The position numbers were made by a program, and so were the translations under genes. A model generated the notes under the pieces. The model worked only from the letters and a program-made list of their open reading frames with translations. It did not search any database and was not told the DNA's origin. Positions 28,092 through 42,272 of a stretch of 64,000 nt of DNA are shown one piece after another (position 1 is the first letter of the stretch; every line of letters starts with the position of its first letter). The DNA is from JADKAV01 sp037045455 (GTDB lineage Bacteria > Actinomycetota > Actinomycetes > S36-B12 > UBA10799), in NCBI GenBank assembly GCA_037045455.1, contig JBAOIN010000016.1, forward strand, positions 62,001 to 126,000, in the 5' to 3' direction.

Positions 28092-28691
28092 TCAGCCCGC
28101 GTTCTGGCCGGCCTTCTTGCCGGTGTCCGCGGTCGGCGACGGGCTCGCACTTGCGCTGCCCTGCTGCGCCAGTTCCAGCAGTTTCTGCTGGTCGGTCACC
28201 GACACGACCACCCCGGCGTACTGCCCGGTGTTGGGGACGGTCAGCACGTCACCGGTGACCGTGCCGGCGTTCTGGAACGTGAACGTGGTCCGCACGAACG
28301 CCGAGGGGAAGGCCTTGAACTCGAAGGCGTTGATGAAGTTCGGGCTGAAGTAGCCGGTGCGTACAGTGCCTTTGACGGGCACCTCGATCGCCCCGCCGGT
28401 GATGCCCATCCGGGAGACCGGCTCGATCTCGACCTTGGTCAGCGAGTCCGGCGCGTCGCCGTTGTTGAGGAACGTCGCGACAAGGGTGGCCTCGTTGGGG
28501 TTGGCCACATTGCGCACCCAGGTGGCGCCGCGGACCTCGATGTCACCGGTTGCCAGGTTGGCGCCGTTGCCCACAGCCTGATTGGCCTGCTGGGATGTGC
28601 CGGACTGGAAACCCGACCAGCAGCCGCCCAGCGAGGGGACCAGGACAGCGGCGGCGGCGACGGCGGCCATCCGGCGAGTGGCGACGGACAT
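28092..28691 (-). CDS. LpqE-like lipoprotein
   Basis: A 199-residue lipoprotein. The signal sequence ends with the lipobox LGGC at about residues 21-24, then comes a low-complexity linker, an Ig-like beta domain (TLVATFLNNGDAPDSL, FTFQNAGTVTGDVLTVP) and a Ser/Pro/Lys-rich tail. In Mycobacterium tuberculosis lpqE is likewise divergent from carD, which supports orthology; sequence similarity is modest. The fold resembles copper-chaperone-like domains but metal-binding methionine/histidine clusters are not evident. Confidence 0.72.
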   Translation of the reverse strand: MSVATRRMAAVAAAAVLVPSLGGCWSGFQSGTSQQANQAVGNGANLATGDIEVRGATWVRNVANPNEATLVATFLNNGDAPDSLTKVEIEPVSRMGITGGAIEVPVKGTVRTGYFSPNFINAFEFKAFPSAFVRTTFTFQNAGTVTGDVLTVPNTGQYAGVVVSVTDQQKLLELAQQGSASASPSPTADTGKKAGQNAG

Positions 28692-28852
28692 CGGTTCCTC
28701 CCAATGACGAGTGCGTCGAGCGCAGCCTATCCGAGCGGCACCGCCAGATGTGCAGAAGGCTGCGGCGGGTCCGCCCGGCACTTCTTACGCAAGCCTTACC
28801 CGCCTGAAACCCCGTGTTACGATGGAGCCCACGGAAAGGGGCACCTTCTCAC

Positions 28853-29335
28853 ATGGCATTTTCCGTCGGCGACACAGTTGTGTACCCGCATCACGGCGCA
28901 GCCCGCATCGAGAGTATCGAGCAACGCGTCATCAAAGGCGAAGAGCGTGAGTACCTCGTACTGCGCATCGACCAGGGCGATCTCGTCGTTCGCGTACCGA
29001 GCGACAATGTCGATCTCGTCGGTGTGCGCGACGTTGTGAACTCCGAAGGCCTCGAGCGGGTCTTCTCCGTTCTGCGCCAGCCTTATACCGAGGAGCCGAC
29101 CAACTGGTCGCGGCGGTACAAGGCCAACGTGGAGAAACTCGCCTCCGGTGATGTCATCAAGGTGGCCGAGGTCGTCCGCGACCTGTGGCGCCGGGACCAG
29201 GACCGTGGCCTGTCCGCCGGCGAGAAGCGCATGCTTGCCCGCGCCCGGCAGATCCTGGTGAGTGAACTGGCTCTGGCCGAGCACACCAACGAGGACAAGG
29301 CCGAGATCATCCTCGACGAGGTGCTCGCCTCCTAA
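28853..29335 (+). CDS. carD: CarD-type RNA polymerase-binding regulator
   Basis: A 160-residue essential transcription regulator that stabilises open promoter complexes. The N-terminal RNA-polymerase-interaction domain starts AFSVGDTVVYPHHGAARI and resembles the TRCF/Mfd interaction module; the C-terminal helical domain contains the DNA-contact stretch LASGDVIKVAEVVRDLWRRD. ATG 28853 was chosen over 28814 because it gives the conserved N-terminus and lies 15 bases behind GGAAAGGGG. It heads the run carD - PIN/TRAM - ispD - ispF - cysS - rRNA methyltransferase. Confidence 0.95.
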   Translation: MAFSVGDTVVYPHHGAARIESIEQRVIKGEEREYLVLRIDQGDLVVRVPSDNVDLVGVRDVVNSEGLERVFSVLRQPYTEEPTNWSRRYKANVEKLASGDVIKVAEVVRDLWRRDQDRGLSAGEKRMLARARQILVSELALAEHTNEDKAEIILDEVLAS

Positions 29336-29390
29336 GGCCCAGCTTTTCGCTGACGAACGCCTCGCTGTCCAACTCCCCTAGTCTGGACGC

Positions 29391-30443
29391 GTGCCACACC
29401 TGACGAGGGTTCCCGATGTCGGGGCGGAAGCCCTGCGGATGCTGCTCGTCGTCTTCGGCGCAGTGCTCGGCTACGAGGTAGGCAGCCGGATGCAGGCGGC
29501 CAACCCGGACCTGACGCTGGGCACGTTCGGGATCACGGCGCTGGGCATCATCGTCGGTGCCGGCGTCGGATACTCCGTGGGCGGCATCATCGGCCGGATC
29601 GTCATGCGTGGCATCGCCCGCCAGGAACACCGGCTCAGCGCTTTGCCGCCCGAGGAGGTCATCGCCGGATTCGTGGGATCGGTGGTCGGCATGGCCGGAG
29701 TGAGTCTGGTCGCCTGGCCGCTGTTCCTACTCGGACCCGCCGCGCTGATTGCGCCGCTGTTCGCGTTCCTGGTCGTCGTCGGGGGCATGACCGGTTTCCG
29801 TATCGCACGCACCCGAGGCGGCGCGATGGGCGATGATCGCGCGTCGCCGGGCTGGGGGCCCAAGGTTCTGGACACCTCGGTGGCCATCGACGGCCGGATC
29901 CTGCAGGTCGCCCGCAGTGGCTTTCTTTCCGGCACCTTGCTCGTCCCGCAGCCGGTCGTCGACGAGTTGCAGGGCCTGGCGGACAGCGCCGAGGAGGGCC
30001 GGCGGGCACGCGGCCGCCGCGGCCTGGACGTCCTGCTCAGACTGCGATCCGAACTGCCAGTGGAGGTTGTCCCGGACGACCCGGTCGGGGTGGCCGAGGT
30101 CGACGCCAAACTCGTGCAGATCTGCCTACAGCGCAAGGTGGCCCTGCTCACCCTTGACCAGCACCTCGCCGACGCCGCCTCCCTGGCCGGGGTGACCGTG
30201 CTGAATCTGCACGCACTGGCCACGGCGATGGCTGCGCCGGTACGCTCCGGCGACCGGGTGGACGTGCATCTAGCGCGAGCCGGCAAGGAAGCGGGTCAGG
30301 CGATCGGTCACCTGCCGGACGGGACCATGGTCATCGTGCAGCGCGCCGACGACCGAATCGGTGACACGGTGCGGGTGGAACTGACGTCGGTCACCACCAC
30401 CAGCCACGGGCGGCTGGTGTTCGGGCGGCTGGTGTCGGCGTGA
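29391..30443 (+). CDS. PIN/TRAM-domain membrane protein (YacL family)
   Basis: A 350-residue protein with a GTG start. Three to four membrane helices in residues 15-140 precede a PIN nuclease domain (KVLDTSVAIDGRI, VPQPVVDELQGLAD, LLTLDQHLADAA, giving the acidic metal site) and a C-terminal TRAM domain for RNA binding. It resembles Bacillus YacL, a predicted membrane-bound ribonuclease. The stop overlaps the ispD start as GTGA, so it belongs to the same transcript. Confidence 0.85.
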   Translation: MPHLTRVPDVGAEALRMLLVVFGAVLGYEVGSRMQAANPDLTLGTFGITALGIIVGAGVGYSVGGIIGRIVMRGIARQEHRLSALPPEEVIAGFVGSVVGMAGVSLVAWPLFLLGPAALIAPLFAFLVVVGGMTGFRIARTRGGAMGDDRASPGWGPKVLDTSVAIDGRILQVARSGFLSGTLLVPQPVVDELQGLADSAEEGRRARGRRGLDVLLRLRSELPVEVVPDDPVGVAEVDAKLVQICLQRKVALLTLDQHLADAASLAGVTVLNLHALATAMAAPVRSGDRVDVHLARAGKEAGQAIGHLPDGTMVIVQRADDRIGDTVRVELTSVTTTSHGRLVFGRLVSA

Positions 30444-31079
30444 TCGGGCTGATCCTGGTGGCGGCCGGCAGCGGTCAGCGGCTCGGTGCGGATGTGCCCA
30501 AAGCGCTGGTCCGGGTGGCCGGTGACACTCTCATCGGTCACTGCCTGCAGACTGCGGCACAGATCCCGGAACTGACTCAGATCGTGGTCGTCGCACCTCC
30601 AGGAATCGGACCGCTGCCCGACGTCAATGTGGTTGCCGGAGGTGCCACCCGCGACGCATCGGTGCGGGCCGGACTGGACGCGCTGGACCCGGCCACCACG
30701 GCTGTTCTCGTACACGACGCGGCCCGGCCGTTCGCACCGGCGGCGGTCTTTGAGCGGGTGATCGCGGCATTGCAGGCCGGTGCGGTCGCAGTCGTGCCGG
30801 CGCTGCCCGTGACGGACACGATCAAGCGCATGCACGACGGCGTGGTCGTGGAATCGCTGGACCGCGCGGAACTGGTGGCGGTGCAGACACCGCAGGGTTT
30901 TCAGGTGGCACAACTGCGCGCGGCTCACGACGCCCAGTCCTCCGACGTCACCGACGACGCGATGCTGATGGAGCAACTCGGGGTGCCCGTCCACGTTGTC
31001 GAGGGGTCCGATCACGCATTCAAGATCACCACGCCGTTCGACCTGGCTGATGGCCCGCGCCCTGCAGGAGGCCCCGTGA
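30440..31079 (+). CDS. ispD: 2-C-methyl-D-erythritol 4-phosphate cytidylyltransferase (one frame break near end)
   Basis: The CTP-dependent third step of the non-mevalonate isoprenoid pathway, about 212 residues. LILVAAGSGQRLG is the nucleotide site, with VLVHDAARPF and VQTPQGFQ later. As printed, the frame runs without a stop into ispF. Removing one base near 31045 (in GACCTGGCTGATG) gives a normal terminus, ARALQEAP, whose TGA overlaps the ispF GTG. Because the window has many such extra bases, I read two genes and not a fusion. Confidence 0.85.
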
Positions 31080-31561
31080 CCTACCGGATCGGCATCGGCA
31101 CCGATGTCCACGCTTTCGGCGCGGAACCGCCGGCCCATGTTGCCGGGCTGGAATGGCCCGACACCCTGGCCCTGGCTGGGCACTCCGACGGCGATGTGGT
31201 CGCCCACGCCTGTGCTGATGCCCTGCTCAACGCCTCCGGACTCGGCGACCTCGGTGGTTTGATCGGCACCGACCGGCCGGAGTGGAAGGGTGCCGCCGGC
31301 ACGACGATCCTGCGGGAGACAGCGGCTCATCTGCGTAACAACGGTTTCGAACCGGTCAATGTCGGCGTGCAGGTGATCGGCAATGCGCCGCGGATCGGAC
31401 CTCGCCGTGCGGAGGCCGCAGCGGTGCTGACCCAGGCCGCCGGTTGCCCCGTGCACCTGTCGGCCACCACCACTGACGGCCTGGGCCTCACGGGCCGCGG
31501 GGAGGGCGTGGCGGCGATCGCCACGGCGCTCGTTCGGCCTGTCGATACGCTGGACGAATGA
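31076..31561 (+). CDS. ispF: 2-C-methyl-D-erythritol 2,4-cyclodiphosphate synthase
   Basis: A 161-residue trimeric metal enzyme of the non-mevalonate pathway. The metal site DVHAF is at the N-terminus (RIGIGTDVHAFG), with LAGHSDGDVVAHACADALL and GTDRPEWKGA following. GTG 31076 yields the usual length and overlaps the restored ispD stop. The stop overlaps cysS by ATGA. Confidence 0.92.
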   Translation: MTYRIGIGTDVHAFGAEPPAHVAGLEWPDTLALAGHSDGDVVAHACADALLNASGLGDLGGLIGTDRPEWKGAAGTTILRETAAHLRNNGFEPVNVGVQVIGNAPRIGPRRAEAAAVLTQAAGCPVHLSATTTDGLGLTGRGEGVAAIATALVRPVDTLDE

Positions 31562-32950
31562 CCTTGCAGATCTACGACACCGGGACCCGCTCGGTGCGCG
31601 AGTTCACGCCGATCCGACCCGGTGCGGTCTCGGTGTACTACTGCGGGGCCACAGTGCAGGCAGCGCCGCACGTCGGGCACCTGCGTCCCGGTGTGGTGTT
31701 CGACGTCCTCACGCGCTGGTTGCAGGCCAGTGGCTACGACGTGACGTTGTGCCGCAACGTCACCGACATCGACGACAAGATCCTGGCCAAGGCGCAGACC
31801 GAAGGCCGGCCCTGGTGGGCGGTGGCGCAGCACTACGAGCGTGAGTTCAGCCGTGCCTACGACATCCTGGGATGCTTGCCGCCCACCATCGAACCCCGCG
31901 CCACCGGTCATATCCCGCAGATGCTGGAACTGATCGGCCGGCTCGTGGACCAGGGTCGCGCCTACGCGGTCGGTGGGGACGTGTACTTCTCCGGTGACGT
32001 CCTACCCCGAGTACGGACAGCTGTCCCGGCAGAAGGTCGACGACCTGCAGCCCGCGGCCGATTCCGCCGACGACCCGCGCAAGCAGGATCCCCGCGACTT
32101 CGCTGTGTGGAAAGCGGCCAAGCCCGGTGAGCCCGCGTGGGACTCGCCGTGGGGACCGGGCCGGCCGGGGTGGCACGTCGAGTGCTCGGCCATGGCCACG
32201 TACTACCTGGGCCGGCAGTTCGACATCCACGGCGGTGGGATCGACCTGATCTTCCCCCACCACGAGAACGAACTCGCGCAATCACGAGCCGGTGGTGATG
32301 CGTTCGCGCGCTATTGGATGCACAACTCCTGGGTGACCGCCGCCGGGCAGAAGATGGGTAAGTCACTGGGCAACGCGCTGGCCGTCGACGAGGTGTTGAA
32401 GCAGGTGCGACCGGTCGAGTTGCGGTATCACCTGGCCGCCGCGCACTACCGCTCGACGATCGAGTTCTCCTACGAGTCCGTCGTCGAGTCGGCCGTGGGT
32501 TTCCGCAGGATCGCCGCGTTCCTGGACAAGCACGCCGGCCCCCCGTTGCCGCCCGCACAGGCCAGTGCCTGCCCACCGGCGTTCGTGGCCGCGATGGACG
32601 ACGACCTGGGCGTGCCGGCAGCGGTGGCGGTCATCTTCGACACCGTGCGGGCGGGCAATGCCGCGACCGACGACGTAACCATCCGCATGGCCTGGGAGCA
32701 GGTCAGCGCGATGTGCTCGGTGCTGGGGATCAACCCGCTGGAAGAACCCTGGGTCGACGCGGGTGGTGATGACCGCGCCGTGTCCGCGCTCGATGCGTTG
32801 GTCGCCGATCAGCTCGCCGCCCGTCAGCAGGCCCGTGCCGACAAGGACTGGGCGCAGGCCGACGCCATCCGTGACCGGCTGGCCGCAGCCGGCGTGCAGA
32901 TCGCCGACAGTGCCGACGGTCCGACCTGGTCGTTGCGCGATGGCGGGTAA
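31558..32950 (+). CDS. cysS: Cysteinyl-tRNA synthetase (one frame break)
   Basis: A class I synthetase of 463 residues after removing one base near 32003 (restoring DVYFSVTSYPEYG). YYCGATVQAAPHVGHLR holds the zinc cysteine and the HIGH variant, HVECSAMA and HHENELAQ carry the other zinc ligands, and KMGKSLGN is the KMSKS loop. The mycothiol ligase MshC is a paralogue, but the length, C-terminal anticodon region and ispF linkage favour CysS. The 3' end overlaps the methyltransferase gene by 11 bases. Confidence 0.93.
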
Positions 32951-33872
32951 CTCGAAGCGGCCCGGCGCTCGCCGCAATCCCGGGTCCAAGAAGGGCGCCT
33001 CGGTCGGGTCCGGCGGCCAGCGCCGCAAGGGCCTGGAGGGCAAGGGGCCCACGCCCGCGGCCAAGGACCGGGTCGGGCATCCGGCGGCCCGCAAGGAACG
33101 GGCCGCCCAGAAACGTCCCGTCAGCCGCAAGCCGAGCCCGCGCGCCGATGTCGTCGCCGGCCGCAACCCGGTCGTCGAGGCGCTGCGTGCCCGCACTCCC
33201 GCCGAGGCGTTGCTGGTGCAGACCCGGATCGAGCTCGACGACCGCTTGGCTGAAGCGGTCTCGCTGGCCGCCGATCAGGGCTTGACCGTGCGGGAGGTGC
33301 CGAAGTCGGAATTGGATGCCGCGGCCGCTGACGTGGTCCACCAGGGTCTCGTGCTGATTGCCGCGCCCTTCACATATGCCGACCTCGGCGATCTGATCGG
33401 CACCCAGAATCCGTTGTGGGTGGTGCTCGACCAGGTCACCGACCCTCGCAATCTTGGCGCGGTGGCCCGTTCGGCGGCTGCCTTCGGCGCGACCGCATTG
33501 CTCATCCCGCAGCGACGTGCAGCGCCCGTGACGGCGGCCGCCTGGCGGACCTCGGCGGGTGCCTTGGCCCGGCTGCCGGTGTGTCAGATCGGCAATGTGT
33601 CCCAGACGTTGCAGCAACTCAAGGACGCGGGCAGTTTCTGCGCCGGTCTCGATGCCGACGCCGACTCCACGCTGACCGACCTGGCCCAGTTGTCCGACGG
33701 TGGCCTGGCCATCGTGGTCGGAGCAGAGGGCCGCGGGCTTTCGCCGCTGGTCGCCCGGAATTGCGACCTGGTGGTGTCGATCCCGATGACCTCGGTCACG
33801 GAGTCCTTGAACGCCTCGGTCGCCGCGGCCATCGCGCTGCATTGGGTGGCGCACCACCGCGCGGCCCCCTGA
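32940..33872 (+). CDS. rlmB: SpoU-family 23S rRNA ribose methyltransferase (RlmB-like)
   Basis: A 310-residue SAM-dependent 2'-O-methyltransferase. The first 75 residues are basic and disordered, then a small substrate-binding domain, then the knotted domain with the three SpoU motifs: DPRNLGAVARSAAAFG, VVGAEGRGLSPLV and IPMTSVTESLNASVAAAI. ATG 32940 begins inside cysS. Its position after cysS is the same as in mycobacteria. The exact rRNA position modified (G2251 for RlmB) is inferred from the family. Confidence 0.85.
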   Translation: MAGNSKRPGARRNPGSKKGASVGSGGQRRKGLEGKGPTPAAKDRVGHPAARKERAAQKRPVSRKPSPRADVVAGRNPVVEALRARTPAEALLVQTRIELDDRLAEAVSLAADQGLTVREVPKSELDAAAADVVHQGLVLIAAPFTYADLGDLIGTQNPLWVVLDQVTDPRNLGAVARSAAAFGATALLIPQRRAAPVTAAAWRTSAGALARLPVCQIGNVSQTLQQLKDAGSFCAGLDADADSTLTDLAQLSDGGLAIVVGAEGRGLSPLVARNCDLVVSIPMTSVTESLNASVAAAIALHWVAHHRAAP

Positions 33873-33903
33873 TCGGATACCCGCAACTGGCGAGGATTGG
33901 ATC

Positions 33904-33919
33904 CGAGGGTGGGCCCTCG
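33904..33919. terminator. Short hairpin after the methyltransferase gene
   Basis: CGAGGG, loop TGGG, CCCTCG, in the 60 bases between the methyltransferase stop and the next start. No T-run follows. A weak or attenuating terminator is possible. Confidence 0.4.
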
Positions 33920-33932
33920 CTAGGGTTGTGCC

Positions 33933-34337
33933 ATGACCCAGCCCCCGCCGCCTCCCCCCGGTAACGGTCCGCAGTACCAACCGCCTGGCTACGGCCCGCA
34001 GTACCCGCCAGCGCGGCAGACCGCATCCGACGCCGTCGTCGCGTTGGTGCTGGCGATCCTGTCGTGGGTGGTTTGCCCCGTGATCTTGGCGATCGTGGCC
34101 CTAGTGTTCGCGAGCAAGGCCAAGAACGCCATCGCCGCCTCCAACGGGTGGCTCGACGGTTCCGGAATGGTCACGGCCGCCAAGATCATCGCCTGGTTGA
34201 ACATCGTGCTGATGGTCCTGTTCGGCGTTTTCTTGGTCATCGTGACGATCTTCGCGGCCAACAGCACCCCCAGCGACTTCCCGACTGACTTCCCGAGCTT
34301 CGGCCCGACCGAAGCGATCCTGTCGCTGCTGGGCTGA
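33933..34337 (+). CDS. Proline-rich DUF4190 membrane protein
   Basis: A 134-residue protein with a cytoplasmic Pro/Tyr/Gly-rich N-terminus (QPPPPPPGNGPQYQPPGYG), then two membrane helices around residues 37-60 and 85-110 separated by the conserved small loop with NAIAASNG. This is the standard layout of actinobacterial DUF4190 proteins, of unknown function. A hairpin follows the stop. Confidence 0.8.
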   Translation: MTQPPPPPPGNGPQYQPPGYGPQYPPARQTASDAVVALVLAILSWVVCPVILAIVALVFASKAKNAIAASNGWLDGSGMVTAAKIIAWLNIVLMVLFGVFLVIVTIFAANSTPSDFPTDFPSFGPTEAILSLLG

Positions 34338-34341
34338 AGGT

Positions 34342-34382
34342 TTTGTGACTCCCAGACCAGTTTCTGGTTCGTGGCTCACAAA
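34342..34382 (+). terminator. Terminator hairpin before the str operon
   Basis: TTTGTGA (34342-34348) pairs with TCACAAA (34376-34382), and ACCAG pairs with CTGGT inside the loop. It isolates the DUF4190 gene from the ribosomal operon. Confidence 0.55.
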
Positions 34383-34702
34383 GCGAGGGGCAACGTAACG
34401 AAGATCACGCTGTGCCCTCCGGTACCCCCTTTGACCCCCCGGAAGCCCATCCGGTATCGTTTTGAGTTGTGTCTGGGACGTCCGGACACCGCAGTTAGTC
34501 CCTTCGAGCCCCTAACCGCTTAACGCGGCGGGTTCGAGCGCGGCTCGCGCTGGAACTAGCAACCACCTTCGATCTGGTCGGTCGATGGCGCGGAGAAGTC
34601 CGCGACACGCCCGACCGCGGGGGTCGGAGGAACCGGACGAAACGGACATGGGTACCACCCGGTGCCAGCCGAAGCCAAGCGATCGAACGAGAGCGAGACG
34701 TA
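34383..34702 (+). promoter_or_regulatory. str operon promoter and leader
   Basis: A 320-base gene-free stretch. TTGACC at 34431-34436 and TATCGT at 34455-34460, 18 bases apart, form a good vegetative promoter, giving a leader of roughly 235 bases before rpsL. The leader holds small GC hairpins (CCGC/GCGG near 34517-34529, GCGCG/CGCGC near 34537-34550) but I see no open frame or known riboswitch. Confidence 0.6.
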
Positions 34703-35076
<374 letters not shown>

Positions 35077-35077
<1 letters not shown>

Positions 35078-35548
35078 TGCCTCGCAAGGGACCCGCTGGA
35101 AAGCGGCCTGTCGTCGTCGACCCGGTCTACCAGTCCGCGCTGGTGACCTCGCTGGTCAACAAGGTTCTGCTCGACGGCAAGAAGAGCACGGCTGAGTCGA
35201 TCGTCTACGGCGCCCTCGAAGGCTGCCGGGAGAAGTCGGGCCAGGACCCGCTGATCACCCTGAAGCGCGCGCTGGACAACATCCGGCCCACGCTGGAGGT
35301 CAAGAGCCGCCGCGTCGGCGGTGCGACCTACCAGGTGCCGGTCGAGGTGCAAGTCCGGCCGCGCCAACACCCTCGCCCTGCGCTGGCTGGTGACTTACGC
35401 CCGGCAGCGCCGCGAGAAGACCATGACAGAGCGCCTCACCAACGAGCTGCTCGACGCCAGCAACGGCCTGGGCGCGAGCGTCAAGAAGCGTGAGGACACC
35501 CACAAAATGGCGGAGGCCAACAAGGCCTTCGCGCACTACCGCTGGTAG
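35077..35548 (+). CDS. rpsG: 30S ribosomal protein S7 (one frame break)
   Basis: 156 residues after removing one C near 35351 (VPVEV then KSGRANTLALRWL). S7 nucleates the 30S head and binds the 3' domain of 16S rRNA. The C-terminal KAFAHYRW is complete. It is followed after 12 bases by fusA. Confidence 0.93.
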
Positions 35549-35560
35549 GAAACACGACTT

Positions 35561-37668
<2,108 letters not shown>

Positions 37669-37785
37669 TCCCGAACGTCACCGTCTCGAGGTTTGAGACA
37701 CCCCACCACAACGGAATAACCGAAGAAGAAGGCCCAGCCCCGACCCGGAGCAGGCCGTCAGTCCAGAATCAATAGGAGGACCGCA

Positions 37786-38981
<1,196 letters not shown>

Positions 38982-38997
38982 TACCAGCTACTACCCT

Positions 38998-39028
38998 CGG
39001 CCGGGGTGCGTCCGCGCACCCCCGGCCG
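38998..39028 (+). terminator. Hairpin after tuf
   Basis: CGGCCGGGGTGCG pairs with CGCACCCCCGGCCG across a short loop, 16 bases after the tuf stop. It ends the str operon or attenuates read-through into the S10 cluster; no T-run follows. Confidence 0.65.
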
Positions 39029-39076
39029 GGACTTCACGAACGACAGTCGGCAAGCAGAAGAGGGAAGACACGCGCC

Positions 39077-39386
39077 ATGGCGGGACAGAAGATCCGCATC
39101 AGGCTCAAGGCCTACGACCACGAGGTCATCGACAAGTGGGCGAAGACCATCGTGGACACGGTTTCGCGCACCGGCGCCAAGGTCGCCGGTCCTGTGCCGC
39201 TGCCGACGGAGAAGAACGTGTACTGCGTCATCCGCTCGCCGCACAAGTACAAGGACAGCCGCGAGCACTTCGAGATGCGCACGCACAAACGACTCATCGA
39301 CATCCTCGACCCGACCCCGAAGACCGTGGACTCGCTGATGAAGCTCGACCTGCCCGGCCGGTGTCGAGATCGAGATCAAGCTGTAG
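39077..39386 (+). CDS. rpsJ: 30S ribosomal protein S10 (one frame break)
   Basis: 102 residues after removing one base near 39358 (restoring LDLPAGVEIEIKL). It binds 16S rRNA in the 30S head and also NusB in antitermination. First gene of the S10 cluster. Confidence 0.93.
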
Positions 39387-39402
39387 GACAGGCGCACCCA
39401 CA

Positions 39403-40056
39403 ATGAAGACGACAACTCGCAAAGGGCTGCTGGGCACCAAGCTCGGCATGACCCAGGTATGGGATGAGAACAGCACGGATCGTGCCGGTCACCGTCATCG
39501 AAGCCGGCCCCAACGTGGTCACGCAGGTCCGCACCCCCGAGACCGACGGCTACTCCGCCGTGCAGCTCGCGTTCGGCGCCATCGACCCGCGCAAGGTCAA
39601 CAAGCCCGACGGCGGCCACTTCGCGAAGGCCGGCGTCACGCCGCGCCGGCACGTGGTGGAGCTGCGCACCGACGACGCCTCGCGAGTACACGCTGGGCCA
39701 GGAACTGACGGCCGACGTGTTCGAGGCCGGTGCCGTCGTCGACGTGACCGGCACCAGCAAGGGCAAGGGTATCGCCGGTGTGATGAAGCGGCACGGCTTC
39801 CACGGACTGCGCGCCTCGCACGGTGTGCACCGCAAGCACCGCTCGCCGGGTTCGATCGGTGGCTGCGCCACCCCGGGCCGGGTGTTCAAGGGGCTGCGCA
39901 TGGCCGGACGTATGGGGTCCGACCGCGTCACCACTGCCGGACTTGACCGTGCACTCCGTCGACGCCGAGACGCAACCTGATCCTGGTCAAGGGCGCTGTG
40001 CCCGGGTCCGACGGGTTCGCTGGTGCTGCATCCGCGACGCCGCGAAGGGAGCCTGA
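39403..40056 (+). CDS. rplC: 50S ribosomal protein L3 (six frame breaks)
   Basis: 215 residues after repair. LLGTKLGMTQVWDENS starts the protein, GFHGLRASHGVHRKHRSPGSIGGCATPGRVFKG is the 23S-binding core, and LILVKGAVPG the C-terminus. Breaks lie near 39475, 39683, 39938, 39970, 40016 and 40029. Removing six bases gives exactly 216 codons and returns to the starting frame at the TGA at 40054. Confidence 0.92.
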
Positions 40057-40058
40057 CC

Positions 40059-40787
40059 ATGACCGCGATTGACATCAAGAACGCCGTCCGGTGAGGCTGC
40101 CGGCTCCGTCGAGCTGCCCGCCGAGGTGTTCAACGTGCAGACCAACGTCCCGCTGATCCACCAGGTCGTGGTGGCCCAGCTAGCAGCTGCGCGGCAGGGC
40201 ACGCACAAGGTCAAGACCCGCGCCGAGGTCGCCGGTGGTGGCCGCAAGCCGTACCGGCAGAAGGGCACCGGCCGCGCCCGGCAGGGTTCGACCCGCGCTC
40301 CGCAATTCGCCGGCGGTGGCGTGGTGCACGGCCCGCACGCCGCGCACCTACACCCAGAAGACGCCCAAGAAGATGAAGGCCGCCGCCCTGCGCGGTGCCT
40401 TGTCGGACCGGGCCCGCGCCGGCCGGGTGCACGTCATCACCGGCCTGATCGACGGGGACACCCCCTCGACGAAGTCTGCGCTGACCGCGCTGCGGGCTGT
40501 GACTGACGCGGCAGCCGTGCTGCTCGTCGCGCGAGCGCTCCGACGACCTGACCTGGAAGTCGCTGCGCAACGCCACCGAGGTGCACCTGCTGTCCCCGGA
40601 CCAGCTGAACACCTACGACGTGCTCGATCAACGACGACGTCGTGTTCACCCAGGCCGCCCTGGACGCAGTTCCTGTCGGGACCGCGCACGGGTGGGTCGG
40701 CCAAGGCGACGGCCACTTCCGGACGAGGCGGAAGCAGCGGCGGCCGCAGCGGCAGAGGCCATTGAGACCGAGGAGGAGTCCGCATGA
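40059..40787 (+). CDS. rplD: 50S ribosomal protein L4 (six frame breaks)
   Basis: 240 residues after repair, with breaks near 40086, 40336, 40532, 40626, 40669 and 40718. The core is VFNVQTNVPLIHQVVVAQLAA, GGGRKPYRQKGTGRARQGS and TPRTYTQKTPKKMK, the loop lining the exit tunnel. The tail PDEAEAAAAAAAEAIETEEE is an acidic alanine-rich extension. The ATG is two bases after the rplC stop; the stop overlaps rplW. Confidence 0.9.
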
Positions 40788-41084
40788 GGATCGCAGACCC
40801 CCGCGACGTCCTGCTGGGACCGGTGATCTCGGAGAAGTCCTACGGGCTGCTCGACGAGAACAAGTACACGTTCCTGGTGCGGCCGGACGCGAACAAGACC
40901 GAGATCAAGATCGCCGTCGAGCAGGTGTTCGGCGTGAAGGTGACCGGTGTGAACACTCTCAACCGCGCGGGCAAGCGCGTGCGCACCCGGGCCGGATTCG
41001 GGCACCGCGCCGCTTCCAAGCGGGCCGTCGTGACCGTGGCCGCAGGGTGACCGCATCGACATCTTCGGCGGACCGGTGAGCTGA
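40784..41084 (+). CDS. rplW: 50S ribosomal protein L23 (one frame break)
   Basis: 99 residues after removing one base near 41043 (restoring VAEGDRIDIFGGPVS). L23 docks trigger factor and the signal recognition particle at the tunnel exit. ISEKSYGLLDENKYTF is the family start. The printed frame stops early at VTVAAG without repair. Confidence 0.93.
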
Positions 41085-41096
41085 GGGATACAGTAC

Positions 41097-41938
<842 letters not shown>

Positions 41939-41950
41939 GGGAACGGATAG

Positions 41951-42235
41951 ATGCCACGCAGTTTGAAGAAGGGTCCCTTCGTCGACACGCACCTCATGAA
42001 GAAGGTGGAGGAGCAGAACGACAAGGGCAGCAAGGCGGTCATCAAGACCTGGTCGCGCCGTTCGATGATCGTCCCGGCGATGCTGGGCCACACGCTCGCG
42101 GTGCACGACGGCCGCAAGCACGTCCCGGTGTTCATCACCGAGAACATGGTCGGACACAAGCTCGGCGAGTTCGCCCCGACGCGGACCTTCAAGGGTCACG
42201 TCAAGGAAGACCGCAAGGCCAAGCGCGGCCGCTGA
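41951..42235 (+). CDS. rpsS: 30S ribosomal protein S19
   Basis: 94 residues, unbroken. SLKKGPFVDTHLMKKV and RSMIVPAMLGHTLAVHDG are typical. Forms the head of the 30S subunit with S13. It is one of the few unbroken genes in this cluster. Confidence 0.97.
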   Translation: MPRSLKKGPFVDTHLMKKVEEQNDKGSKAVIKTWSRRSMIVPAMLGHTLAVHDGRKHVPVFITENMVGHKLGEFAPTRTFKGHVKEDRKAKRGR

Positions 42236-42272
42236 TCGAAGACATACGAGAACGAAGAAGGCAGGTATAGCG

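Noticed and set aside
30440..31561. Bifunctional IspDF enzyme
   Set aside because: A single extra base near 31045 explains the fusion and its removal restores a normal GTGA overlap; the window has dozens of such extra bases.
31558..32950. Mycothiol ligase MshC instead of CysS
   Set aside because: The 463-residue length with a full C-terminal region and the ispF linkage fit cysteinyl-tRNA synthetase.
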